Assembly (NCBI RefSeq): GCF_048128805.1 | Contig: NC_135998.1 | Span: 24,949,396 to 25,013,395 of the forward strand | DNA: 64,000 nt | Origin: Centroberyx gerrardi | Taxonomy: Eukaryota; Chordata; Actinopteri; Beryciformes; Berycidae | Direction of reading: 5' to 3' | Shown: one piece after another, positions 32,345 to 46,808 of the stretch | Position numbering within the stretch: the stretch's first letter is position 1 | How the letters are laid out: each line of letters begins with the position of its first letter | The notes under the pieces: generated by a model | The model's database searches: none | What the model saw: the letters and a program-made list of their open reading frames with translations, nothing else | Told to the model about the DNA's origin: nothing | Program-made: the position numbers and the translations under genes

Positions 32345-33479
32345 GTAAGATCAGCGAGTGTTGGGTTTTGGGGCGGCCCGCTTTGTGGTTGGGGTTTGGA
32401 GCTGGGGAGGCTGGTGGTTGCCATATCTGGGAGCTCCATGCCGGTCCCCCCACATCCCCTTACCACAACCCTTACACAGGCCCACACATACATACATGCA
32501 CACACACACATACACATATGCTGACACACATAACCCTCTCATAAACATACCTTTGTATGACATACATAACACACACAACATATCCACTCAAGCATATCAT
32601 CACTCATACTTCTCATAATTTGAAGTTAATCTTATCAGCCAAATCTTTAACCCCTGCACAACATGTTCATGTAGTGTCTGCCGATCCATGTTATTGTGTC
32701 CCTTTTGTTTTTGTCTTTGACTACTGTTATGTATTTACACTAAATAAACAACTTGCCCTACCCCATAACATATGACACATTTTGATTAGTTGACTGCCAG
32801 CTGACAGACTGATTGACTGTCTGGATTTCACATACACGTACATTGCAATTTGTAGTATCAACTAAACTAATTTTCAAAAATAAAGTATCTAAGCATGCAA
32901 TCTGATTGCAGATACTTCAGACATTACTGTTACATCTCAGATTACTTCAGTATTCATTATTATTAATATAGATTTCCAGAAGACAAACTAATGAAAAAAA
33001 AATAGCTGGAAATTGGGAGGTATGTGTGTGTTGTCTAAGTTGGTGGACATGTTCTATGATTAATATCAATGATAATATGATGAGGTATTAGTCAAAATCT
33101 TAAATTTGGTTATGGTTGGTATACTATATGTAGGTTCAACATTATGCTTATAACTTAAGGCTATTTCTAACATGTATAGCCTACCAAATTTCATGCATAA
33201 CCTGATATTGCTCTGAGTTAGAGGCATTTTATGTGGTGTAATCAACCATGTAAGGTAAATATCAAATGGTGTTGGCTTAAAGATAGACCTTCAGAAACAC
33301 TAGGTTTTACTCAGTAGAGTAAGATAGCCCTATAAGAAAGCAGTAATGGGTCGTTTTGCCTACACCCAAATTTCAATAACCAGCAGTTTATAACGTCCAT
33401 CATCATTTAACCACTACAACCGTTTGTACATATCGGCTATAAATCATATATCCAGTTCAAACAGCCCCTCAGTACGTGT

Positions 33480-33726
33480 TGCGCCCACCACACGCACCGC
33501 CCATCACATCCCATTCCGGTGAATCTCATCTCTCCTCTTCTGTCACCTACAGCGCTTCATCAGTCCCTGCCTGGCACGCGCCTGAGCGTTACAGGGTTTC
33601 ATCAGGAAAGAAAGCGCGTTGCTTTGCTCTGAATGAGTGGATTTTCTGTCAAACGGACATACCATCTGAAAGGAAAAGGAAAGGAATACAACTCGAGATT
33701 TTAGTAGCCTAACTGTTCTCTGTAAG
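33480..33726 (+). other. npffr2: Candidate alternative non-coding first exon of npffr2
   Basis: This moderately CpG-containing stretch ends AACTGTTCTCTGTAAG at 33726, followed by the strong donor GTAAGA at 33727. It contains a short upstream reading frame (33476-33712) but no receptor coding. Its position and donor suit a 5' UTR exon of npffr2. Start and use are unproven. Confidence 0.3.
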
Positions 33727-35426
33727 GTAAGACGAATTGTTTGGGCAACTTAAGAATTTGAACCCATGTAGGCTAATCTACCTCAATATGAAATTGTCAC
33801 TTTACATCCCATCATCCAGGCTAATTTATTTGCATAATTCCCTTACGTTAGTAGCCTAGTTGAATAAATTGGTAAACTCCGATGATGCATGTATTGTATG
33901 TATATGTATATAGGATAGCACAGGGATAATAATAATGAAAAAAAAAAGCTAACACATTTTTGTCAATTTAATTGAACTGTCTCCTCTTGGCATTCAGTAA
34001 TCGCAAAAGCACTTTCAGTCCTGATACCCAGATACCCGCCATTAAGTGTTTAAAAAAGTGACACGTGCTCTTCCAAATGATTTAGAACAAAATATTTTTT
34101 AAAGCGTCATGGGCAACTTATGCCATTGGATAACAAAATTAAAACACCTCTGTCTGATTCCTCTTTGGGAATATTGAAGTTCAGGTATGGATCTTTGGAC
34201 AGATAATGATTTTTGTCCAAAATATATAGACTATAGCGTTTTGGAATTTAACTGAAACATAAACTAGATGATCCATGTTGAAGAATTTCAAGGAAAATGC
34301 ACCCTTTGTTCCAAAGCTCTGTGGATAAGAAGCTGCAGAAACAAAACAAAGGAACCATGAAAACAAAAACAAAAAACACGTTTTTCTATAGAGCAATTTT
34401 AAAAGTAAAGTTGAAAAAGTTCAATATAAATACTGTATATTGTATATTGTACACTGGGCAGCAAGATGAACTTTGGATTGATGGGCTGAGGAATGTAATA
34501 GGGAAAGTGTATATACTCTCAAATGTTCTTCTATACTCTGATTATCTTTAATTTACAGGACTGACAATAGTGAGGGTTACAGTACATTGACATACTGAAT
34601 GCATTTGAGGCAAACTTATCATAGTGGCACAGTGATTAAGAATGAGAATGAAATTAGGTTTATTCCATGATTTCATCTATGATTATTAATTCAGTATGCT
34701 AATATGGGCTATATTGATTCATCATGACATTAATGGCATTGATTCATCAATGAGTAAACCTTTGTCCTATTTTGTTTTTTTCATACCACAAAAAGCCATT
34801 TTCACATCAGTTAGGGAGACTGCAGTTTGAATTGACTGTCCATTATGAGCAGTTGTACAGTAGAAGTTGAGCTATAGTAAGTGGGCATTTGAATTAAGAA
34901 AACGATTGATTAGACTTAGTACAAGTTCTCTTTCAGCACAAGACATCAAAAATAACTTTAGAGTAGAGTTTTATCAATCACTGGTGTCAAAAATAGGTTG
35001 AAGTCAACTTGATTCCTTTGCAGAAAGCAGGCTTCAATATGATTGATGGCCACCATCAGTCTCAGGATTTACTGTTACTAAGGACAGCAAGCACACTTTC
35101 AGAATACTCTTATAAAAGATTGTTTTTTTTGGCCAGCTTGTTGTTTGGCTGTTAGAGTGTGTGAGAGAGCATGCACTTCACTGAATCAGCCCAACACACA
35201 ATCATCAAAAGACAGAAAGATGGGTGTATTGATTTTTGGAGAGGTTCTATTGTTTTATGTTATTACCAATTGATTCCCTCTTCCAGTCTGCAGGATTACA
35301 CTCTTGACCCTGCTTTGTAATTGGTTGATTTTGTAAAAGAAGGATATCTAACACAAACACAAACACTTGTGCAGGTTTATCTGGAGGTACATGTGTATTG
35401 ACATGTTGAGCATACAATACCACTCA

Positions 35427-35429
<3 letters not shown>

Positions 35430-35490
<61 letters not shown>

Positions 35491-35496
35491 TTCCCC
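35430..35496 (+). repeat. (CT)n microsatellite abutting the npffr2 3' splice site
   Basis: The CT repeat is followed by CCCCTGCACAG and the npffr2 coding exon (acceptor at 35503). It supplies most of the pyrimidine tract. Confidence 0.95.
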
Positions 35497-35511
35497 TGCA
35501 CAGATCTCACT

Positions 35512-37663
35512 ATGACCCAGAGTCTGGGTCTCAATACTACCTGGGAGGACCAGAACCTTCTCAATTCCTCAAGACTGCAGGAAGGCCCTTTGACCCACCA
35601 GAACATAACCTATGTGGATTTCTACCTCCACAAGCCCTCTGTGGCCGCAGTCTTCACCGTCTCCTATTTGCTCATCTTCCTCGTGTGTATGGTGGGCAAC
35701 GGAGTGCTGTGCTTCATCGTGCTGCGCAGTAAGAACATGCGCACGGTCACCAACCTGTTCATTCTCAACCTTGCCATCAGTGACCTTCTGGTTGGCATCT
35801 TCTGCATGCCAACCACCCTGGTAGACAACATCATAACAGGTCAGAGCCATTGAGCACTGCACACCCAAAGCTATAGATGGCATGACCATAGCCTTGAGCT
35901 TTCTGTTGACTTGAAATGTTTCACTATAACATTTTGACACTGGGGGCAATGTATCCTATGGCCATAGACAAGGCCACTGTCATCTGACAAATATCAAAGC
36001 AGGCTAAAAGTAAAGTCTCTCCATCCCCCAAGGACTATTTTTTTACTGGGACGTTTTACTGGTCCTCATGGACATTCCAGTCTGTTTTGATCCCAGTGGG
36101 ATTCTCTGTATTAAAAAAAAACAAGAGGAATTAGACTATAAGTCTGAGTCTACGGTATACTTTATGTTGTGACTCTTCTGGGCAAGAACTTTGTAGCTCA
36201 ACTAACTCTGTTTAATCCACTCACCTAACTCAGTCCTCTGAGTAGAAGACAAGAAGTAATAAACATCATAAAAATAATTCATATTTCATGTATGCCCTTT
36301 ATATCTTTTGAAGTTCTAGCTTCTGTATTGGCTTTGGTGTGCAAATGGTATAATATTCAGCTTGTACGTTTGTATAGAAAAGAGATCCTAATTCTCGCTA
36401 CTCTTTAAGAATAAAGCATTTAGCATTTAAGTTATTCAAAACAGTGCCGTTTTTTTTTCCATTTTTCATCCTCGTTTTTCACATTTCTTTTCCTCTTCTT
36501 TGCAGGATGGCCATTTGGCAGTGTAGTGTGTAAGCTAAGTGGCATGGTTCAAGGAATATCTGTGTCAGCATCAGTATTCACTCTAGTGGCAATAGCCGTT
36601 GACAGGTGAGGGTTATAATTGACTATCATTATTGTGTGTGTGTATGTGTGTTTGGGTGTGGGTGTGTGTTTTGCACTCATATATTATCAACAAGAAGCTC
36701 TAAGGGAGACTTCTCTTGCTTTATGTTCTTTGACCAATCCCTTCTCTTGTTTTTGTTAGGTTCCGCTGCATTGTCTACCCTTTCAAGCAGAAGCTAACCA
36801 TTGCCACCTCCAAGCTAATCATTGTCATCATATGGGTCCTGGCCGTCTCCATCATGTGTCCTTCTGGGGTCATGCTTCAGGTTACCAAGGAGCAGAGGGT
36901 CCGAATAGTCCTGGGCCACAACAGCGACACCCGCCCCTTCTACTGGTGCCGGGAGAACTGGCCCAATCAAGAGATGCGGAAAATCTACACTACCGTCCTC
37001 TTTACAAACATCTATCTGGCCCCTCTCAGCCTTATCGTCATCATGTATGCCCGCATTGGCTTCACCCTCTTCAAGACTACCATGCCCCCGTCGAGGGGCA
37101 GTGGAAGCGGAGTTAGAGGCGGCAGCGGTGGCAACTGGAAACCGAGCATGGAGAATCGTCAGACGATTTCTAGGAAGAAGAAGAAGGTAATAATGATGCT
37201 GCTAGTTGTGGCTCTGCTCTTCATCTTGTCCTGGCTACCTCTGTGGACACTGATGATGCTGAGTGACTACGCTAGCCTGACAGAGCACCAGTACCGAGTC
37301 ATTAACATCTATGTGTATCCATTAGCGCACTGGCTGGCCTTCTTCAACAGCAGCGTCAACCCCATTATCTATGGGTTCTTCAATGAGAACTTCCGGAGGG
37401 GCTTTCAGGCAGCGTTCAAATTCCAGCTATGCTCTGCTGACATGGAGCGCCAGAAGACCTATTCCCATCGGATCCAGGGGAACGCTGTGGTCCCAGCCAA
37501 CGTCCCGCTTCCAGCCCACAGTGGATCAGGCTCAGGACCTAGATCAGGATTAGTGGGGAATGGGAAGTGCTCGTGTCAGGAAGGGGGGTGCTTGTCCAGT
37601 AGAAGTGATGTCAAGGAACAGGACCTGATCATGGAGGATCTGGAGAATGTATCCCAGATTTAG
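35512..37663 (+). CDS. npffr2: Neuropeptide FF receptor 2 (G-protein-coupled receptor)
   Basis: Rhodopsin-class receptor for RFamide neuropeptides, acting at the plasma membrane. Coding exons are 35512-35839, 36506-36605 and 36760-37663. They have good splice sites and sum to 443 residues plus stop, close to the family length. The extracellular N-terminus has sequons at N8, N18 and N31 ([13 protein letters not shown] is family-typical). TM2 has [15 protein letters not shown]. The DRF version of the DRY motif is in [12 protein letters not shown]. The second extracellular loop has [19 protein letters not shown]6 has [17 protein letters not shown] and TM7 [20 protein letters not shown]. The tail ends [10 protein letters not shown], as in mammalian NPFFR2. 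The third intracellular loop carries a Gly/Ser-rich stretch ([14 protein letters not shown]). The ATG at 35512 is placed just after the acceptor at 35503; an extra in-frame ATG may come from the exon ending at 32344. The exon order next to slc4a4 matches human 4q13. Confidence 0.96.
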
Positions 37664-37924
37664 ACATATTGACACTGTGCAGTGAACTCTGTGTACCATA
37701 GACACTTGCAAAGGCACTGGACCTTCAGGAGAGTCATTAAGTGCAGTTCTAGGAAGATGGAAAATAGGCTTCAGAGTAACACATAATTAAACTTTTTTTC
37801 TTAGTGAACATACGCACAAGCTCTCCAACATTTGTTATCATGAATAGTTTTGAAATTCCCCTGTGAATGTTCTTTATGGTGTGTGTTTAGCAAAGGGTAA
37901 AGTAAGTAAATAGCATTTTTCAAA

Positions 37925-38300
37925 ACTGATGGTTACAAAGTGCTTCACTCGGCAGAGTATAAAAGAGCAACAACAAAAGTTAAAGCCGCACTACAAAAGA
38001 GTAATGACAATGAATAAAAATACATATTAATAGATATAAAAGGAACACAGATATAAAGGAACAAAGAACAATAGAATAAACATATTCTATTACGTCTATT
38101 ACGTTCTATCATATGAAAGGGCAGGACAAAAAGATTGGGTTTAAGATGCTGTTCAAAGGTTCCAACTGAGGTTGCAGCTCTGACAGTGAGGGAAAGCTAT
38201 TGCAAAGTTTGGATGCCACTATACTGCAACAGTCTCCTCTGGATTTTAATTTGGAGCGGGGGACACCGTGGAGCCCTTGGTCTATTTTCATGCCTTGCTT
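37925..38300 (+). repeat. Interspersed repeat downstream of npffr2
   Basis: The segments ACAAAGTGCTTCAC, GAGGTTGCAGCTCTGACAG and GTTTGGATGCCACTATACTG, followed by TCCTCTGGATTTTAATTTGG, resemble a common teleost repeat. The poly(A)-like AATAAA hexamers at 38013 and 38075 lie inside it and may serve npffr2. The class was not determined. Confidence 0.45.
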
Positions 38301-41300
38301 ATATCCAGTAGAAATTCCTTCACCACTGGAATATATTGGTCTTGCATCAATCTGTGGAAATATAGGAATTCACAATAGCTTTACACACATAGCATAAACT
38401 GTAGGAAAGGTAATTTGAATGTCCAATATTAATCACCATGTAAAGGAAATATTCACAGTCTGATGACATCAGATATACTGCATGTGATCATTGTTTTGAT
38501 TAAGGTCTTGGCTTGATAGTTTAGGTACTGCAGAATTATCCAGGCAGATTACCAAGTGTGTTGACTGCTATTCATAATTCTCTTTTGCAGGTTAAGTACG
38601 ACCTGTGAGATTCAATGAATGACACAATGGTGCGATCAGCCTTTTAATCAGAAGTGCAGTGGACACAATGTGGGTGAAACTTCTGAAAAGCCTGAAACTT
38701 TGTAACATTTCAGAAAGGATGAAGGTCTATCTCTCTCATCTTTGGCAATGGAAGAAACACAGTATGCCTCTCAAGGGTGCAGTGTAAGGCGGTGTGATGA
38801 GGATTATGTCAGCTTCCTCCAGTCAAAGCAAATGTGCTGGTGCCTTGAGGCAGTCAGAGCTGGGCCTATGGCTATGACGTGCAGCGGCAGGGGAATAGGT
38901 TCAGAGGCCCATTTCAAAAGCATCCATGTCCCCACCCCCCACCCCCAAGTCACCATAACACTATGAACTTTCAACACTAAAAGTGGCACCATGAGAGAGA
39001 GAAGTAAATAAGTGAGAGAGTGTGTGTAGCAGAACGTAAGATGAAAGCAGAGCAGAGTAATAGGCAACATTCTCAGAAGAAGGTAAAATGGGAAATGAGT
39101 TTATTCAGGTGAAGTGAAATTCATTATGTATCCGCTGGACTGTCACCCTACTTTTGCACTGAATAATAGTTGCTGTTTGTAGTGCGCAAGCAGATATTAT
39201 TTCTTTAAAGAAATAAGTTGAAAGAAAGAGAGAGAGAGAAGGTAAAGCATGAATATTGTATGCTCAACATGAGAGAGAGAGAGAGTTGTAAGGCCATCGG
39301 TTATAGACTGAATTAAATATGATCAGGCTCTGGCTTTCCATATGTGATGATCAAAGCTTGAGAAGAGAAATAGAAAACACTGTTTATATGAGAATAGGGA
39401 GGAGATTTGTGGTCTGCACAAGCTATGTCCGTTATTTTCAGAATGATTTGAGCATGACTAATAATAATTTACAGAGGGTGTTTAATTCATTTTCATAAAA
39501 CCACCATTATAGAGTTAACACAGGTCCCAAGCACATATTTTTAGTATAAGTTGACATGACCTCCACATACCGATCCACACCATCCATTTCAATCACATGT
39601 GCTACTGACAGACAGCTTGACATTGGTCTGATGTTCTTGCATAATGATAGTGATAATTCTCTACACAGCTTGCTGTACCTTTGCTGTAACCTTTGCCATG
39701 AAGGTTATAACTGTCTCAAGAATACACAACATTGACTGTAAAATTTATATTTTTTGGCTACTATGAGGTTGGGGCCCTCTGTTTCATTTGAAATGGCTGA
39801 AACACATCTGTGAACACATGATGTGTTAGTAAATAGTACTGACGTTGGAGCAGGATACCAATACCAGGGCACATACTATTTGCATATTCATTATGATTGT
39901 ACAAACTAACCATTTTATGGAATCAAACAAGTCCAAATGCTAACTCCTTGTGGGATCATGTAATTTGTTTTGTGATTGTTTTGTACTAATATTATTACAA
40001 GGATCATTGTTCTAAGTGATTTCATTTAATTTTTAATATTTGGTGACCAATATTCTGCAAGCTACATAATGGCTATTTTGTGCCAAAATGGTGATTAATA
40101 ACATGACAAATCATTGTTTGCTGTCATTTAAATATGGGGAGGTAATGACTTTGTGAGTCATGTCAACGGTCGTCTATTTTTGTAGCCTACTATGTGCTTG
40201 CACATGCTTTACTCACAGTGTTAGTGAAGAGGCTTTGTCACATTTCTCCAAGCACCTCATCTTTTTAACAGCTGTGTATATACAAAACATATTCTGCAAA
40301 TATGTGTGATTTTTGTCAGGATACCATTGAGAGCGCTCTCATAACCAGCTTCAGGGAATGATGGAAAAGAAACATACCTCATTGATCACAGCCATGAACA
40401 GAGAGTGTGCAGATTTATCATTGTTTATGTTCTGTATATGCTGACTCATCGTGTTGCCCAAACTACAGTGTTCAGAATATTTTTGATGATAGAGGCTGTG
40501 TTTCTGTTTTTGTTTCTTAGCTACTCTGTAAATAGATTATATTATACAGGCTTATTTATCACTGATCACAAGATATAGCGGGCTATGAAATAAACAGAAA
40601 ACATTCCTCACAGGACAAATGTCTTTTTGTGTAGGTTTATTTGTGTGTTCAGAGGATAGATTATATGTGTAAATGTGTGTGCATGTGTATAAACATTTTT
40701 AAACTCCAGTGCTTCATCACATTTCAACACCCTTGTTTTGTGTGCTAGATGTGTAAATATTTGGCGTTCAAATACTATGGACAGAAATGCTGCCAATGTT
40801 CTGTTTCTATTTTGCTAAATAGAACAAGAAATTTTAAGACAATGAAATAAGAATAAAATTAAGCAGCTCCAAGAAATATTCATTTTCTTACAGTTGTACA
40901 AAGCTGTATGTGTCACATCACTGATAGAAAATGATGAGCCAATTGCAAATTTGTTTTTGATATTCATCCATTAATATCTATAATATAACCTGAGTCGATA
41001 CAGTATCTTCTTTTGGCAACACAGGTTTCTGTCATGTTATGTCAGTAAAGCAGATTTGAACTTGACCTTATATACAAAGATCGTGTTGCAGGAAATAAGA
41101 TTCCACCCAGACAAACTAACGTTACTTTAGTTTGTAGCAATTCAGAACCATACGCTTCTTAAATCAAGCAAACATATACTGTATGGGGCCACTATTTTCT
41201 TCACTTATACAAATTCAAACAAAGTCAGATGCTTCACCACTTAGATGATGATTAGTTTTGTTTTATAATGCACATCAAGATGCACAGTCACCCAGTAATG

Positions 41301-44300
41301 TCGGATAGATACTGGATAGCAGGGTGTCCTTGAGATCCAGGCTTAAACACTCCTGAAGCATGGAATATGACTGTGTTTAATGCAACACCTATACTTTGCA
41401 TATTGCTGTCAGCATAGGCGTGGCATTCATCTGATGCTGTGTGGGCTTTAAGAATGACATGTTAGATTGTCTCTGGGGAACAGGGAAGCTAACCGCCCCA
41501 GAACATGTTGTATAAAGACCAAGAGCACCTCATAACCTGACTTTTGTGATTTAAGGAACATCTTAGTTCTGAGACAACTGCCTTAATGCTGTGAACCTGT
41601 AAGTTACTTGATATGTAGTTACTCTATATGCCTACAGAGTAATATATGAATTTTAAGCTGCAAGTATAGAAGTAGCTTTTACATGAATAAACTTGAAATG
41701 TAAAGACAAAGGTAAACCTCTTTTTATTCATGTTCATTTTACACCTGCTACTACGGTTGATGTTCTATTACATTTTTCCTGTGCCAAATCCATCTGACGT
41801 GATTGTACAGTAACGTTAAATGAATGCTATTCGCATGGATCCACGCAGAGGTCTTTAAGTCCATCAGCATCATGGGGAGATCTATTGTATGCTTTATGTT
41901 CAGAGCTGTGGTTATGTTCTGCAGCTGTTACTCAGAGTTGATCAAACTGCTTTGAACCTGCATCTAAAATATAACTTATTTCATCTGCCAAGAGAAATAA
42001 TGAGGATAATGAGTTGCACCATTTGTAAAACACAAAAGAGAACAAAAAAAAAAACGCTCTTTAACATATTGAGACAAAGGCACAAGAGGACATTTCAAAC
42101 GAGAGAGAAGTGTTATATACTGTGTGATGACAACTCAAGAAAATTGATGAATGTAAATGTCTTTCTTGGAGAAAAATTTAAACCAGTAATGTGCTGAGAT
42201 CAACTGAAGCTTTTGTCTGTGTTAAAAATGTAATCTTGAACAACTGGGCTGATTGGATTTGATTGACAGTTGGGTAACAAGGGATTGCAATCACAAAGGG
42301 CAAATCTAATGAACAGTGCAGCAATAATATTTTGGGCTTCCTCAAGGGTAAAGCTCTTCTGGTTACCAGCAGCTCCGTGATACTGGGACAGATGGGCAGC
42401 CCGTTTGGGAAGAGAGGCAGCTTTGAACTGCCACAGCTGCACTGACGTTGATGGACACCTTTGGGTATTACACACCCACCTAGACAGCTTGTTAAGTAAC
42501 CAACAAGTGCACCCTGCTACAAGATGGGTAACAGACAGATCTTTTTATGGAATGGGAAAAGTTGTTGTGTGGTGTAACATTAAGGTGTAACATTAAGGGA
42601 TACATAAATTCATAATATCCAGTCGGCAGTCACTAAACAACAGTACTGCCAAGTCTTCATGCAATGCCAGGGTTAAACTTTGAGCTGGGGAACGAATCAT
42701 ATAATACACCTTCTGTTCATGGAACATTGTGTCTGAATACATGATGGTCAAACATTAAAATATTAATCGGAGGTTGTCTTTTAATAAAGCTATCCGCACT
42801 CCAGTGTCTTACTTTGGGTAGTTTATATGAAGTGCCCATAAAATAACTTTGTTTACCTGTTGTCCTCTACTGTCGAGCACCAAATAACTCCTATTTTTAC
42901 ATCTTGGTTGGAGTGTGTTTGATATATTTGGTTATCTTTTTATTTATATCCTGGAAAATGTTATGTGTATTCTCGGTCATAGTGATACAGACATTATTTA
43001 TTTGCTGATGCTTCGTTTGAGCAATAGAATATATTTTTTTAGAATAATGAGTGCTGGGAGGCCATTTAGTCATAGCCAAGGCATTAAATCACTATGAAAA
43101 AAATTGAGAGAGGCTTGAAACCTTTATTAATCACACTTTCTTTATTAATTAGCATGCCGATTTTTATATAACACAAAATCTTGCAAGGTCTGCTTTTGAA
43201 TTGCAGCACATGAAGGCCGTCACTGTCAACAGAGATTAGTTAAAAAAGGCAAAATAAAAGGGGCATTCAAATTATGAGAAATTCAAGACACAATAAATAT
43301 ATAAAATGAATGAATAAATAAAGTGAATAAAAGATAAAAGTCATATTTTATAAAAATAAAAATAATAATAATATGATTCTGTATATGTTCAGTGTCTACA
43401 TTCTCTTCTGTCCATTGAAAATGACAGAACAATGAGATCAAATGTGATCAACTGATATTAAGGATAATTAGTGCGAGCAATAATGAATGTAGACCACACA
43501 CACTATCTATTAAATCTGTGTCCTATGGGTGAGGAGAAAATGGATTGTCTTCTCAGCAGATTAAAGTCACCTTATGGACCCACTAATCTCAAAAAGCCAT
43601 TAGCGCCTCTACCTTCAGCAATATCTCTATCCCCGCTTTTCCATTAGGTTTACGTGCCATTTTAAGTGAGATTTTCATCAAGAAGACATTCGCTTTGTTT
43701 CCACTTTGTTTCCCAGAGCCATTTAAGAGCCCATACGCCTTTTAGTTGTCCCACACTGAGGATGCTCTTAATCTCTGAACATCTGTGAGGAGGTTTTCAC
43801 TGGTGACACACCACACTTCATCAAATACTGAGGAGCATACTGTAATTTAGTTGATTTAATTTTCATTATCCTTTTCTACCTGGGGATCACTGCAGAGAAA
43901 ACACTTTGCCAGAGCAAGCTGATAGACTGTATGTTGGATCTGGAACATTAATAGTGTTGATGAGTGATATTCCCACATGCATTCTCATGATTGATCTCAA
44001 ATGAATGGGACTGAAATATAGACATACACATAGCAACTGGATGAGTAATTCAGATAAAATAATATCGCTGGGCCAAACAAGAGCTCAGTTTGGGTAAAAA
44101 GGACATTGTCAAAAGACTTAATTTAGGTTATATGTTATCTTCTGTTTTGGCATGTTAAGATCTGCGTGGAGACATTTCACTAGGCTTTAGAAATAAGCCT
44201 GTGGCATGCTGTAAACTCAGTGTTCCTCCAAACCACAGCAGTTTACTTTGTCTCATGAACTCAGGAAAGTAATCACTTTATTATATATTTATAAACACTT

Positions 44301-44624
44301 TATAATGTCTATGTTGTCAAAACGGACCACAAAACAGTTAACTAACACATTTTTTACGGCATATACTTCTCATTAGTCCCCCAATGTAGCCTATCATCCA
44401 AGCCAATGTGACATTATGATGTTATATGTTACAAGTAGCCTAGGCTATATAAAATTCAACCTTGCGTCTATAACTATTTTACTGGTTAATCATTTTATCC
44501 TCTAGCTATTTAATGGCACACACTAACAAATGTTTGAAAATATCAATTTTGCTTGTAATGATGTCTAGTCTACACTCACTTTTTTTTTTTTTTTTCCAGA
44601 AAATGTACCGAATCTATATAGGCC

Positions 44625-44670
44625 TATCAGCTGTCACTTTTTAGTGACAGCTTTTCAGTGACAGCTGATA
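44625..44670. repeat. Perfect 14-bp inverted repeat (hairpin)
   Basis: TATCAGCTGTCACT at 44625-44638 pairs with AGTGACAGCTGATA at 44657-44670. An additional AGTGACAGCT copy sits in the loop at 44643-44652, so two alternative stems are possible. It follows a poly-T run at 44581-44595. Confidence 0.8.
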
Positions 44671-46808
44671 CATTAACAGGGTCCTGCCTCAGCTGCACCT
44701 TTTATAAGACTGTCTCTCATGCCAGACAGCCTGGCAGGCTCTCCCATCACCTCAGACCTGATCAGACCTCGCTCTGTCTCCCTCAGCCTCCCAGGCATAA
44801 CCAGCATAACGGAAAAGAAATGCATAGAAAGGCTGTGCTACTTTCGTCTCTCCCGACTGTTTGAGCTAGGGAAAAGCTAAGCCAACATGGTACATGAAAC
44901 AACCGCTGATGTTCTGATAGGTCTAACAGATGACAAAAGTTTGCAGCATTGAATAAATATACTATATGACAAAAACACTTCCAGTTTCAATGTTTTATTT
45001 ACCGCTATGACATTCACGTTTTCGAGTTGGTGTGAAAGCCCGGTGACTCTGCAAAGCCCACAGTGTTGATTTTCTGCAACGAATTTCTTGACAGCTAACA
45101 TCTGCTCACCAAGTTAACTTCTTAGCTCTTGTGTAACACTAATAAGGGTCCGTGCTACAACCGTACCGCTGCTACAATCGCCCCGCGGTTCTCCCCTACA
45201 TCTAAAATCCATCCAAAATGCCATTAAATGCAATAATAACACCCTGGATATCAAGATACTTACAGAGTCTGACCGTTAGGAAGAAGAGACTTATTGTGCA
45301 GTGCTTCCTGCTTTTGTTTTTCTACAAGTTGAATGTCTATTTTATGAAATAAGGCACAGAAGGAATGGAAAGGAAAATTTAGACTAAAATATTAAAATAT
45401 TGTGAAGTCGAAAGGGCACTCTAAGGTGATAATGGTCATTATCTTTAATGGAAGGTACAAACAAGCTAAGTATTATACCTTAAAAGCATTAGCGAATGTA
45501 CCATAGCACACCAACTACTAGACAAACTGATCCACCTGATCAAAGAGCTTGTTTGCCAAAAAGTTGGTATATTCTTATGTATTGCAATTTCATACAGTGA
45601 GCTCAAAAAATATCCAGTCGGTAATAATTTTATTGAATGTTCTGCCTGTAATGTCATTACTTTGAATGTAAAGTAATGCAATAAGCAAATTCTGGCAAGA
45701 CAAACTCTGACTAATGTGGATTTCATAATGGGCAAGGAAATAGGGAACACTTTGATATTTCCTTTGCGTATAGCCTTTTAGCCTGTGATTGGAATATCTA
45801 TACCCCTTCACATAACCTATCATGGGAAAATGTGAAAGGGTAAAATGCAATTAAACCTTCATAGCAGGGTATAATCTAAAGTTTAGGCCAACCTTACAGC
45901 ACGAGCAGCGTGGTGTGCCCATACATCTGCAGATATTGTACAAAAAAACATGGTATTCTTAAAATATATAGAGAATAAAGAGAAACAAACAGTTACTACA
46001 GTTGTCACCTTTCATGGGGCACCAATGGTGACACTCATTTCCTTATTTGTGTAGTTAAAGCAACAGTGATGGTATTATCATAAGGTGGTATCACCAGAAT
46101 GATAGAGACATGGGAACCAAACAGTTCTCTTGCACCACCTATTGGCACATTGTCAATAACACATTTATTCTTCTCTGAAAGGAATAACTCTGTGCTGTAG
46201 TGCCTATTAGTACATTCAGAAGCTACATTGTTGTATGTGATTCAGTAAATGCAATTATGCAAATACCAGCCCAACAACTGATAACCTGTATCATTTTCTG
46301 CTACCGCTGAGGTCTCTTCTGCCCTTTTCTGAAGTGGAGAAAATGTCTTTTTATGTCATTAACTGTTGTAACTGCTTTTTGTCATCATCAGAAGGCAGTA
46401 CCTAGGCTTTTAACTAGAGATAAGAGGAGAGATCGTGTAGCTCCTATTTTAACATGGCCTCCGGTTGATATTAGAATCAATTTTAAAGTTTTGATTGATC
46501 ACCGCAACAAATGACTTAGGAAGCTTTTAACTTCTCATCTTGAATAAGCATAGTCTTAGAGACAAAGCTTTTATTTAAAGTCTAGATTAAAGCCAAATGT
46601 GATCGAACATTTGTAATCAGGGTCATTTTTTTTAACAACATGCCTGAGGGAATGTGAGTAGCAAACTGTGTCTTCTATTACTCCTCTTGAAGATTTCTAA
46701 ACTAAATTCTGTAGATGAATTCACTACTTGATATATTTATATTTATATTTGAGTATATTCCAGAGGCAATCTTACTCCACCCTATATCAATTGTTATTTT
46801 GGCTTAGA

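Noticed and set aside
32012..32529. Several long open frames on both strands around the CA repeat
   Set aside because: They are low-complexity translations of CA/TG repeats with no domain and mutually overlapping frames.
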